Assembly: GCA_026261815.1 (NCBI GenBank)
Contig: JAMPIT010000566.1
Location: forward strand, 24,825,001-24,889,000
DNA length: 64,000 nt
Origin: Monarcha castaneiventris obscurior
Taxonomy: Eukaryota > Chordata > Aves > Passeriformes > Monarchidae
Direction: 5' to 3'
Both the position numbers and the translations under genes were made by a program. Positions 12,201 to 22,760 of the stretch are shown piece by piece (position 1 is the stretch's first letter; each line of letters begins with the position of its first letter). Below the pieces are notes generated by a model. The model ran no database searches, was not told the DNA's origin, and was given only the letters and a program-made list of their open reading frames with translations.

Positions 12201-13290
12201 ACAGTAGAACTAAAGGCACAACAGATGCAGGAGTGTATAATAAATACTCCATTAAGGAGAAAAAACAAAAAAAAGCCCATGTTAAAATAATGTTCAAACA
12301 GCCCACTCAAGCATTCAGAGATCAGAAAACACACACTATAGGGCTGTTTATCCAGTCAGGAGAAGGTGCTGTCCAGAAGCTCAGCAGCTACAGCTGAGGC
12401 CCCATAGGTTTCCCCAAACACCTCTCCTGCCAGGACTGATGGGTGCAGAAGGACATGACTCAGATGTCCCCCAGCACGGGGCTGCTGTGTGGGCAGGGAC
12501 CCCAATACGTTTGTACGCCGTGAGCCCAGCACAGACCCGCTGCCAGCTGGAGGCAGCTGCAGAAGGGCAGTTCATGGTTGTGCTGCATCCAGGTGGGATG
12601 AAAGGTTACAGCTGAGGTCCCTAAAATAGAATTAGACACAGTCATCTCACATGACAGAACACTATGTCTTTGAGCCCCAACTGACCTTTTTTTTTTCCTT
12701 TGTTTTTTTCTATTTCTTTTTTCTGGAGTTAACTTTTTATGACAAGGAAGTCATGTTAAGAAAAAAGACAGTGAACACCGGCTTTTGAGGGGAAAGGAGG
12801 AGCAAGTTCAAGTGACATGGACTTTGGGATGCTGGTTTATATCAGCTGGACATTAGAACTGTGAGATATTCATCCCCTGCATTTTTTCCTGCTTTCAATG
12901 TGACTGAGATGGTCATCATTCCAGCTGGAATTATTTAAGCAGAAGTCATACCCTAATGCATCAAGAACAAATCATTTATCTAATTATATGTATTTGTCTC
13001 TGTTCCCATCCAGTTTTGCATATTGAAAAAGATAAGTAACAAACACAATCTATTTTTTCTTCCATTTACACTTTTAAATATTATCTCTTAATAAGAATTC
13101 ATAAGGAAAAAAGCATATTATAGCAACTAAAAATGTTGAGCATAGTGCTGTTCTTTGCTACTACACAATTTAAAATAATACACTGCTTCTAATATGCATT
13201 CTACAATCTCATTGCTTCAACTTGATTTTTCTAAAGAGAAAAAGATGACATAAAAAGCACTGGAGCAAGAGCATCCAGAATTAAACACAG
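9256..13290. other. Non-coding single-copy DNA
   Basis: No gene is recognised. It holds a short (GA)n run at 9619-9636, T-rich stretches near 9955-10015 and 12685-12720, and a moderately GC-rich patch at 12380-12610. That patch is bounded by the repeated 11-mer TACAGCTGAGG (12389-12399 and 12606-12616); it has no other exon or element hallmark. Confidence 0.5.
9619..9636. repeat. (GA)n microsatellite
   Basis: An uninterrupted run of GA dinucleotides, nine units, in otherwise unique sequence. Confidence 0.85.
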
Positions 13291-13321
13291 AAACCACCAC
13301 CACCACCCCCGCCCCGCCCCC
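13291..13321. repeat. (CCA)n plus C-rich tract
   Basis: A run of CCA triplets passes into CCCCCGCCCCGCCCCC. The C-rich half contains overlapping GC-box (CCGCCC) motifs. Its complement has three long G-tracts, one short of a canonical G-quadruplex. Confidence 0.7.
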
Positions 13322-13994
13322 TGCTAAAGTAAAGTGGTCTAACACTGGCTCTGTCAAAGTTTAGATCAGAAGAAAACAAAATTTAGGCACGGCTCCTATC
13401 TAGAATTCCAGAGTAACCATGATACGGAAACTTTTAAAAAGTTAAGAAATGGTGATAAAAGCAGGATGAAGGGATCAGGTGGGATGAAAATCTAGCTGAG
13501 AAATAGGCTAGATTTAACGAAGAAACGATTAACGAAGAAAAAGCCACTAATTCGAGGTTGAGGGTACAGAATTTGATTTCAGAATAAGAAATAAGCAATT
13601 ACAGGGATTCAGGAGATGAACAACATTGGTTTATCCACACAACTGTGGGTCTTTAATGTCCATGACCACCTCCTTTCAGAAGAAAAGCAGAGAAAGCAAA
13701 AGAACATCCTTTAAAAATGCATTTTGTTGCCCAGGAAGCATTTTGACCCTGAGTGGAGGATGGAGCAATTTAACAAAGCATCTGTGCTCAGAGGCTTCTG
13801 AAGGACAAAGTGCCTTGGGGTCAAGACCTTCCGAGCTCTCTGTTCTCACCTTCTGTCGCTGTGTCACACTCCTTGGAGCAGAGTCCCTGGCTGAGCACAG
13901 AGTGGTCAGGGTCATGGTAAGCAAAATTATTACTATTTTACTCAAAACCTGCCATCATTGGACTCGTGTCCTCAGCAAAACCTACAGGTGTGGA
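13322..13994. other. Non-coding DNA upstream of the CpG-rich island
   Basis: No element is recognised. TTAACGAAGAAA is repeated at 13514-13525 and 13529-13540. An open plus-strand frame of 341 codons starts at 13626 and runs into the heptamer array; its length comes from the array, so I do not call it a gene. Confidence 0.5.
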
Positions 13995-14215
13995 TTTGCA
14001 CGAGCGAAACTCGCTGGAGCCGGCGGCCCCCCGCTCCCCATCCCCGCCCCTGCGCTCCCCATCGCCTCGGCCCTGGGTCCCAGCCGGAGCAGGGGGGCTT
14101 CCAAATTTCCCGGAACTTCCTTATGCGCCTCCCGTTCTGCGAGGAGCGGCAGCGCTGGAGCGGCCCCGAGCCTGCCCCGCGCCGCCCAGCCCGGCTGCCG
14201 GCCCCGCGGCTCGCT

Positions 14216-14217
<2 letters not shown>

Positions 14218-14274
<57 letters not shown>

Positions 14275-14297
14275 GCGCTCCGCATCCCGGAGCTCCA

Positions 14298-14339
<42 letters not shown>

Positions 14340-14469
14340 GCGCTCCGCATCCCGGAGCTCCACATCCCGCATCCCGCATCCCGCATCCCGGGTGTGGGTC
14401 ATCCCGCATCCCGCATCCCGGTCGCTCCCGCATCCCGGAGCTCCGCATCCCGGAGCTCCACATCCCGCA

Positions 14470-14529
<60 letters not shown>
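14218..14529. repeat. GCATCCC heptanucleotide array with 65-bp higher-order period
   Basis: The core unit is GCATCCC (minus strand GGGATGC). I count 36 CCC tracts in about 312 bp. The first eight units are perfect. Then GGCGCTCC, GCATCCC, GGAGCTCC and ACATCCC appear as a composite spacer starting at 14274 and again at 14339, a 65-bp higher-order period; a third, altered version begins near 14420. The 3' end decays into ATATCCC and GTATCCC variants, consistent with CpG loss. The unit is not a multiple of three and contains no stop in any frame, so several long overlapping frames on both strands cross it, with peptides cycling ASRIPHP (plus) or GMRDAGC (minus). These are artefacts of the repeat. 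Confidence 0.95.
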
Positions 14530-14530
<1 letters not shown>

Positions 14531-14552
14531 GCTGCTTTTCCAGAGGGCGCTG

Positions 14553-14566
14553 GCGACATCTGGTGG
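14553..14566 (-). promoter_or_regulatory. CTCF-like motif at the array edge
   Basis: On the minus strand the sequence is CCACCAGATGTCGC, agreeing with the core CTCF consensus CCASYAGRKGGCRS at 13 of 14 positions. Immediately upstream on the plus strand, AGAGGGCGC (14542-14550) matches the second half of the same consensus. The motif match is seen; occupancy is inference. Confidence 0.45.
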
Positions 14567-14640
14567 CGGCGGGAGGGACGCCCGGGCCGGCAGACGACGG
14601 AGACGGGGCAGGAGGTGCTGCCTCAGCAGTGAATCGAGGG

Positions 14641-15250
14641 GGGAAAAGTAAACCTCGTGGGCTGAGATGGGAGCATTGCATAATTGAAACAGAGTCAGAT
14701 ATTATAAAAAATTCCCCAAAAAATAATAATTGTAATGGAAAGAAGAGAGAGGAATAATACCCGAGACAGACAAGTGATGCACGGTACAATTGCTCGCCAC
14801 CCACTGACTGATGTCCAGCCCATCCCTGACAAGCAATTAGCGGCTCTCAGCCTGCTCCCCGCTCCATTTAACATTGAGCATGAAATTCTCTAGTATGGAA
14901 TATCCCTTTGGTCAGTTCAGGTCACCTCCCTGGCCATGCTCCCTCACAGCTTCTTGTGCACCTGCTTCTTGGCAGAGCATGAGACCCTGAAAAGTCCCTG
15001 ACATAGGGCAAGCACTTCTCAGCAACAACCAAAACATGAGTGTGTTATCAACATTACCCTCATACTGAAACCAAAACACAGCACTGTACCAGCTACTGAG
15101 AAAAAAATTATTCACAGTATGTCAGCCAAAACCGTGACAGATGATGAGATGAAAAAATATCCTTGGCCTAAACAGTACTAGGCGGCTCCAAGCAAGTTCA
15201 GCATCATAGGGAACTCTAAAGGTCAGATAACAAGAGCAATCTTACTATCA
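14641..15250. other. Non-coding DNA
   Basis: Ordinary AT-leaning sequence between the CpG-rich island and the first plus-strand CR1 piece. Nothing is recognised. Confidence 0.5.
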
Positions 15251-15305
15251 GGGTGATTGGAACTAGACGATCTTTAAGGCCATTCCATACCAAACTATTC
15301 TATGA
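15251..15305 (+). mobile_element. Short CR1 LINE 3' terminus (plus strand)
   Basis: GGTGATTGGAACTAGACGATC is followed by TTTAAGG, CCATTCCATACCAAAC and TATTCTATGA. This is the diverged CR1 3' end in forward orientation. Only about 55 bp is clearly alignable by eye; the sequence upstream to about 15170 may be a further decayed part. Confidence 0.75.
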
Positions 15306-15807
15306 CTCAGTAACTACCCCTTTGCAGTATTTGTGCTGTTCTTGTCATGCAGCCACAGCAAATAAGAGGTCTGAACCCAGGTGTGAGCTCCAAACTCTCT
15401 AACAGGCTGTGTCTCGTCATGTCAAGATACAGAACATCTTGCAATGTAGAAAGAACATATCTAAAATAATATTCGTTATTTTACTGGAAATGAAATCACA
15501 AACAAACTAGGTGTTTAAGCATGTTTCAAACATAGCAAGCTTATAAGAGTTTAAGACTTTCCTGGAAACACCATTCAGCTTCCAAATCGAAGTGAAAGAA
15601 TAAACACTTTGTAGGTGTCCTGAAGGAACAGCTATTAGTCAATTTCCCAGTTGGAGTTTTCAGCATACTTTTTTTACAATTTAAATGCCATGTCTGATTG
15701 ATCTTCATGCTGCAGAAGAAACCTCAGCAGAAATTGATGAGTTTTACCATTTTAACCAATGAAATTCATAGAATTCTTGTGCCAGGCTCTAGATTACATC
15801 TAGTTTG

Positions 15808-15973
15808 CCTGGAGAAGTTGTGGATGCCCCATCCCCGGAAGTGTTCAAAGCCAGGTCGGATAAGACTCCAACCAACATGATCTAGTGAAAGGTGTCCCTG
15901 TCCATGGCAGGGGGTTGGAACAAGATGATCTGTAAGGTCCTTTCAACCCAAGCCATTTTATGAGTCTATGATA
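15808..15973 (+). mobile_element. CR1 LINE 3' fragment (plus strand)
   Basis: It reads CCTGGAGAAGTTGTGGATGC, then CATCCCCGGAAGTGTTCAAAG, CCAGGTCGGA, GATCTAGTG, GGTGTCCCTGTCCATGGCAG and GGTTGGAAC through to TTTTATGAGTCTATGAT. This is the full order of a CR1 3' UTR with its degenerate octamer tail. It lies about 500 bp after another CR1 piece in the same orientation. Confidence 0.9.
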
Positions 15974-18900
15974 TCAGTACATTGACTGCTATGGAATCAT
16001 AAATACTTTCTCTCCAAAACTGATAGCCATTGGAGGTTGCTAAGAACACCTGTGCACACATCTTTCAAACATGACCTAGGTCTGGTGAATCCTTCCTTGT
16101 CCGGATTCATAACATGGACCACCTGACCTTCCAAGGTCAAATTGAGGAAAATGGAAATTTTAGGCACACAAGTTTCTCAGTTCCGCCTCCTGTTAGAAGT
16201 ACTGCCAGAATCTCCACGCAGCAACAGTTAGGAGTCTTTCTACCATAGAGACCTTTGAGGAACTTTCAGATGAGCTGTAGGTGCTTAATAATCAGTCATA
16301 TCCACGCATTTCTTAGATGTGAACATCATAAATATTCAACTAGACCTCTAGCCACCCAGATGCTATAACTGAACCTCATCCATAAGACAGCTAAAAATCA
16401 GAGGCATTTTGAGGTTACCCTTCCTGGTACATTCAGCACCTCCACTTGAAACTGGAACCATCACGTGCAAATACAGAGAAGAGAAAGTACAATTATTCTA
16501 TAAGTGGAGTTTGAGTTTGGCTTGAGAAATGCTCTGAGAAATGGACTATAAGCATGGTTAAGCTCAAGGACAAATTCTTTGCCTGAAAGGTATAAAGATC
16601 TTCTAAGCTGGAAAAAAAGAGTTTGGGTCCTTTGCTTCTCTGAACTATAGGAGAGGGGGTTCTTGTTCAGGGCAGTTTAGGACTTACTTGAAATAGATAA
16701 TCCCAGAGAATTATTTTGTTTAAGTTTACTGCATATATCAATGTACCAAATGTGTATTGCTTTCCAGGAATCACAGACATTACAAAGAGAGGGAAGTACA
16801 GTTGGAAACTTGGGAATGACAGAGTTGATGTGCTTCCACTTTTCAAAGAAGGCAACAATGAGTCAGCCTTAGATAATCACTGAAGCCTTGACTCCAGGGT
16901 GCTGTGAATAATCCACAGTTAGAAATCAAGGAGTACAGAATGCTTTTCTCTATAGTGGTAGGTGCGTTGCTAAGAGTGGGGGCGAAGGAGAGAACATGAC
17001 AAGGACTCTCTTGCATCTCAGTGAGTCTTGACTGTTGGAGTGGCCTATTGACACTGCTGGCAGCTGATACAGATTGAAGTGCTTTGTGAGCCACTCCGTC
17101 TTGCCTGACGGGGACTTCAGCTCTACTCAGCGCTGGTAAGGCAGCAGCAAGAGTGTGATGTCTAGTTTTGGTCAAAGCACTTCAAGAAAGATGGGAGCCA
17201 TATAGAGTCCAGAGAGGAAATAAGAATGAAGAGAAGTGTAGAAAACATAACCTGAGGTAACAACTTTCTCTAGAAAAGAAAAAACAGAAAAGACAGTCCA
17301 TGAACTGTCTTCAAAAATGCAAGCAGTTACTGCAAATAGAGAATATATCCTTTGAGGCAGGAAAAGCAGTAACGGATTTAAACTGAATCAAGAGTACATT
17401 ACATTTTCCTCAGGGTATAGAGCAGTTAAACCTTCTGGTTTTAGGTGGACATGAATCATTGCACTTTGTTTATGTTTATGTCATTATGTTTAAACATAAT
17501 CTCAATATTTTATTCTTAACTATTCTATGTGCATTTTTCTATGCTGCCCTGGAAAAGTAATATATACAGTCAAAATACTGCTAACAAGACCAGTGTTTAC
17601 CAGTACCTTATTTTCTGTATATCTCAGTTTACAGCATTCCTATCTACTTCATACAGTTGTTGTGAGACCTACTCAAACATCTGCTAAGCTATTCGAAAAG
17701 TGCAAGTGTGAATAGCATGATTTTATTAATACATAATGATACTGCATATATTTATTAATAGCATATCTCAATGTATGTTTAATAGTGTTTTTAATATATT
17801 ATTAACAGAACCAATAAAAAATGAGAAAAATGAGGCCCCAAACTGTGACTCTGCTTTCATCAGAAATTTTTCAGTCTGGCATCTTTTAGTCATCTACTCA
17901 TCTACACAAAGCGGACAAAAAGGTTGTTAGGATTGTATTCTAATAACTGAGGAAAGAGACAGGGTCAGCAGAGTCATGCAGGCATCTCAATAGACCAGTA
18001 TCAATAACTGACTTTTCCAAAAGAGAAATGTAGTCAATAAAACATAAAAGAAAAGCATTTTAAAAATTCAAAAGCTTTTCCAAATACAGAAAGTCCATAT
18101 TATGACAGCAACTGGCTACTCCAGAATGCACATTACCAAAGCATGAAAGCACTGCTGAGTTGACTGAAGTCACTCTGCCTTTAGTCTTGTGTCTCCCAGC
18201 ACACCCAAGACACACATTAATGGCTTAATGTGTTATTGCCTAATTAAATGATTGAATGCCTTGAATGTAAAAGACAATCTGTTAAGTGGTAGGTTCTGGC
18301 ATGCCTAGCCCTGAAAACACATTAAAAGCTCTTGCCATCTGAAAAAGGAAAGAGATGAGGGCACAAACATTTGGCTCTACACTACACAAAATGAATCCAA
18401 TAAAAAGTGTCAAAATTTAATGACAGTGATAGTGAGTGCACAAAATCATGAACTTGCTTTCAATCTGTCAGAAGGGAATTAGGAAACAAAAAAGAAAAAA
18501 GCCTGGATTCATATGTAAACCAAGTGGCAAATGCCTTCTATACCTCTTGCATGCAGTATCTGTGATGTCTTATAGAAATGCATGCCAACACAGAGGTAAA
18601 ACCTAACCTTTGCATTTCAAGGTGCATATTTTCACTAACAAAATCATTATTGTTTGCAGTTTGACTACAACTGCTACACAAAACATCAAAAATACACTAT
18701 AGCTATACCTTAAGGAAATTGGTTTGCACTTTAAGAGTGGATTAGCATCATCTAGAGATTGCTGAGGCTAAGAGAACTGCATTAGCTCCCCTTTTAATTC
18801 CAGTAAATTTAGTCCACACCACAGAAGATTACTGACTAAGAGGTATTGCTTAAGACTGGGCCTAATCACAAAGAAAAAGGGCTAAATGCCCCAGTTCATC

Positions 18901-19811
18901 ATCTGGTTCTCCTAAATTCCATAATTCTTGTATTTCGGTGGTGAAACTGAAATGGGATTGCTTAAAGCAGAGTACAGCCCTTACTCTTGTCAACTGTATA
19001 GAAAACCACTTGGTTGCTGTCTTTGCCCCATTGGAAATTTCAAAAAACTGCATGCAGTGCTACAAGAGAAGTCAGAGGAACCCTTGAACCTGATCCACCA
19101 AAAGTCACAGAAGCAGCAGAAACCCAGTCAGTAGCAAATGTTTTTCTTTGAAGCAAAGCTGAAAAGAGAGAGTGCCCAAGGTAACAGCGCATGTGTTTAG
19201 GTCAGACACTTAAAGCATATGCAGACTTCATTTTAAAGTTTTTCTAAGGACAAGGGCTTGGGGATGACACTGACTTTAGGCAGAAAATGCTGTAACAACC
19301 ACCTGAGGTCCCTGGTTTTCATACAGTTGGCCATGTACAGTTGTGGATGCCCCAGAAGCCAGGAGGCTGAGCAGCAGGATGACAGGCAGCAGCACTGCAA
19401 AGAAAAGTGCATTTCTGCCAGCACGAAGCTGAGCTTCACAGCCAAAAATTGCCTCCTGGTCTACTCTGCTTTTAAAGACAAGACCACAAGGCATTTCTGC
19501 CTACCCAGACATAGCAAACTCCAGGTTTGGCTGTCAGAAACAGGATGTCTCAGTTCAGTTGCTCCCTCAGGCAGAGGGAGATCAGTGTGTCACAGAAGCT
19601 CCTGGCTGGAGATAAGCCAGGAACAGGAGACTCTTCTCACTAAGTCCACTTCACTGACAAAGCTAACATAGTGGTTGCTTTGCCTTCTTGTTTTATTTTT
19701 TAGGATAATGTATTACAGAAGATGGGTGGATGCTCAATGAGCAGAGGAGCATTACAAACTTCTAAGCTCTAAACGCAGCCACTGCCACACAGGCACCCAC
19801 GTCCCAGCACC
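15974..19811. other. Non-coding single-copy DNA
   Basis: No gene or interspersed repeat is recognised. Frames such as 16843-17175 (minus, 110 codons) and 19258-19671 (plus, 137 codons) have no recognisable domain, composition or splice context and are treated as chance. Confidence 0.5.
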
Positions 19812-19960
19812 CCATAAAATCCTAGAAAGGCTTGGGTTGGAAGGGATCTTAGAAGTCATCGAGTTCCAACCCCCCTACCTTCCACTAGGCCAGGCTACTC
19901 AAAGCCCCATCCAACCTGGCCTTGAACACCTCCAGGGATGGGACATTCACAACAGTATCT
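19812..19960 (-). mobile_element. CR1 LINE 3' fragment (minus strand)
   Basis: The forward strand shows ATAAAATCCTAGAAAGG, GGGTTGGAAGGGATC, GAGTTCCAACCCCCCTACC, TCAAAGCCCCATCCAACCTGG and CCTTGAACACCTCCAGGGATG, the reverse complement of a CR1 3' end. It shares the TTCCAACCCCCCTACC block with the copy at 57998 and differs from the 9049/63873 type. Confidence 0.93.
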
Positions 19961-22583
19961 CAAACATCAAGTTTTGGGTGTTTGATGTGAAGAAACACTT
20001 ATATTAAAGACTCAGTAGCTGTAGATGGTTCTTTAAAGCTCTGGATTTAACATACAAAAGCTACTTTCTAACAGTTTCAGTTATGACTGCTGTGCACTGT
20101 AGCCTAAAGTTTCACTCAGAGTAGTGAGGGCCAGGAATATGTGCTGGATTATACTCCTGAAAGGCATGTTATCATCTGAACATGACAGGAATGCCTAACA
20201 TGACTCATCTTCACTTATTATGATCATCAGTGAAAGCTGCTAAATTTGGCAAGTGTGAATCATTTTGGAGGCTATATATATGTAAAGAATTGATTGTCAG
20301 TCTTTGTATTCTCCTTGAGTTTAAAATACTGATACAATGTCTGCTCTCTCAATGAACTTCTGAGTTTACAGGGAAGGTAAAATTTATGCTCTTACCTGAG
20401 AAGGTCACATTTTCATGACGGAAAATAAGAATGGGAGAAATTTAAAGGAAGTAGATGTTTTTTTCCATTTCTCTGATCCCTTTCTTTAAAATCAGATATC
20501 CCCAAAGCATTCAGGATATATTTTTGTTCGGTCTATTTCCAGAACCCTATACTGCATTAACTTCTCCCAGAACAGTCACATGTGCTAGTATGTGCTTATA
20601 GTTACTATAAGAAAATATTGCAGTTTGTCTAACTTGAAGTTGGATGCAGTTTAAATTCACAATTTCTTATCCATTAAGTACAGCATGCAGAAAATAGTTT
20701 CTCCCAGTTTTGCAACTTTTTTCATCTATTTGAAGACCAGTTCCCCTTTCCATTTTTTGTAGATTAAATAATTCCAAATTCTTCAATATTAAGTCATTAA
20801 AGTTTATTCTGTCATTACTAGGGTCATGGTTCTTCAATGAACTTCTTAAGTTGTGATGCCTCCCTAGCAGAGCCTTTCTCGTACCAAGTAGAGCAAACAA
20901 CTACTTCACAGTATGCAAACAATTCCCACCACTTTCTCTTTCCACTAGATCTCTATGCTGTGGTCCAGCAGAATCAGCGTTATCTTCTAGTCCTTTTTTA
21001 GCCTGTTTCTCATCCTTACTTAGCCTGTTGTTTCCAAATGTGGGGTTTTATCGCTTTCTATCCCTGCCTTCCTCCGGTATCCTGTATTTTGTGACACCAA
21101 ATTTCATCCCGTTCGTAGTTTCCTTTCATTTTTTGGGGTTTTTTGTCCAGAGCACTTTTCCAATTCATTAAAATAATTCTGAACTGACACTCTGTCCTTC
21201 TTTATTCTGATCATCCTTTCCATCTTAACACTGCCTGCAAACACTATGACACCACTTCCATTGTATTTAAAATACTGAGTGGTGCCAGCCCAGGAGACAT
21301 CGTGAATATGAAGGTTGCCAGCTAGGCAGTAGCTGGAGAATTAACATGCCCTTATGCTTTCCCATAGACATTAAGAAATGGAGGGCCTTTTGCTTTGGTC
21401 ATTCAAGGTCACAATCATGATTCGTCAACCCGCAAGGTTCAACAATGTTTTCATCTGCAATTTGATATTTGCTCAGCTCATCGTATTTCAGTTATTCTTG
21501 TAAGAACTGCAGAACTAGTCCTTATGCTGGATGGACTGGCTCCTTTTTCACCGATTCACCCAAACAGTAGACTATTTTTCAGTATTATTAAAAATATAAT
21601 CTCCTTAGCTGACCTCCAGCAGAAAACAAACACAGAGATCTGTTTCCATAAAAGCAGCTCTAAGACACTACATCATACTCAGGCCTCTCATTGATTTAGT
21701 ACCACTTAGCTTTGTCCCTGGCATAATATTTAAACTAGATGCCTGGGCAACAGGCCCTTCAGAACTGCAAGTCAACTGTAATAAACTTAGACTAGTGATA
21801 CAAAACAAATTGAGTTTGACTGCTGTAATGCATGCTGTTGGCATAATTCCATTCAGGGACATCAGAGGTCTAGTGGATTGGTCAAGGTCATTGCTATGAT
21901 GATGCTCCCTTCCTTCATGCCCCTGCTATTTAAGGGATGCATGCTGAGATAATGAAACAGATTAAGTATCTTGATGACACTTTTGATTATGCTCCTTCCT
22001 CAGAAAGGTCATCAGATTTTGGCTGGTGGTTGGCAATCAGCTTTGGAAAGGCAGCACATTTCAGAGACACAAGCTGCCCCTTTTTTGGTAATGCAGTGGC
22101 CTAACAACAGTAACATACACACTTGGGGCCAGAAGGCTTGATTATGGTAATTCTGTCCTAGCAGGACCTTTCCAGTGCCTGCAGCTTGCAGGGGGTTCAG
22201 AAACATGTATGTGCACTGGAGTAAGCATCGCAACCTTACTCAGAACTATAATTTCCTATGGCAATACTTTCACCTCAGTCAGTGGAGCTGCTCCCCAGTC
22301 CCCTCCCAGCAGCAGAGTTGGGGAAGCAAAATTCTGTGGTAGAAAGCTGTCCCTGTTCCCACATATTCCTCTGTTACTTCTCCAGGATCCGACACACATA
22401 GTGGGACCCAGGATGTGAGCATACAGGCGGCTGGGTTACACAGAAGTTACATGTGCTTGGTTCAGGAGGGTCACGGTGAAAAGGTGCTGCCACCCGTTCG
22501 TGCAGCTCCTCTGAGCCACTGCCAGCTGAAGCAGCACAGCTCCGCAGCCTCTGCCAGCCTCAGCACCCACGGAGTCACAGGGA
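19961..22583. other. Non-coding single-copy DNA
   Basis: Nothing is recognised apart from a T/G-rich run near 21130-21147. No frame shows a family signature. Confidence 0.5.
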
Positions 22584-22632
22584 ACTGTGTGCCCTGTGGT
22601 ACAGGTAACGCATGTGCCACAGGGCACACAGT
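22584..22632. repeat. 16-bp perfect inverted repeat (hairpin)
   Basis: ACTGTGTGCCCTGTGG (22584-22599) and CCACAGGGCACACAGT (22617-22632) are exact reverse complements around a 17-nt loop. The stem can be extended outside a bulge by CAGGG/CCCTG. It lies in a GC-richer patch (22490-22680). It could be a structured RNA or a binding palindrome. It is shorter than a typical pre-microRNA stem and I do not recognise a known microRNA. Confidence 0.85.
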
Positions 22633-22746
22633 GAAAAACCCCTGGCTCGGGGTGCAGCCAGCGTGATGAGTGAATGCAGCCACAGCTAGAAAAGACGCCT
22701 CGTGTTCGGGTTCTGTTTCGCTCTAAGCAACATCTTCAACATCTCA

Positions 22747-22760
22747 TCACTAGATGGCGG
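22747..22760 (+). promoter_or_regulatory. CTCF-like motif
   Basis: TCACTAGATGGCGG agrees with CCASYAGRKGGCRS at 13 of 14 positions (only the first base differs). The CpG-containing GATGGCGGCGAC stands out from its AT-rich neighbours. Occupancy is not shown. Confidence 0.45.

Larger units (their letters stand above)
13995..14640. promoter_or_regulatory. CpG-rich island containing a heptamer array
   Basis: GC content and CpG density rise sharply from about 13995 and fall again after 14640, in contrast to AT-leaning flanks. The left part (13995-14217) is non-repetitive GC-rich sequence. The centre is the GCATCCC array. The right part (14530-14640) holds CTCF-like motifs. It could be an unannotated promoter island or only a GC-rich repeat expansion. 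I see no TATA box, and no splice pattern that fixes a transcript direction. Confidence 0.55.

Noticed and set aside
12389..12616. GC-richer segment bounded by TACAGCTGAGG as an inserted element
   Set aside because: The 11-bp match is the only support. No termini, tail or internal similarity to a known element is visible.
14218..14529. CRISPR array
   Set aside because: The repeats are contiguous 7-mers with no unique spacers, and the genome is that of a bird.
13626..14651. Open frame of 341 codons on the plus strand
   Set aside because: About a third of it is the GCATCCC array, which is open in all frames. The rest has no recognisable domain, and equally long frames exist on the other strand.
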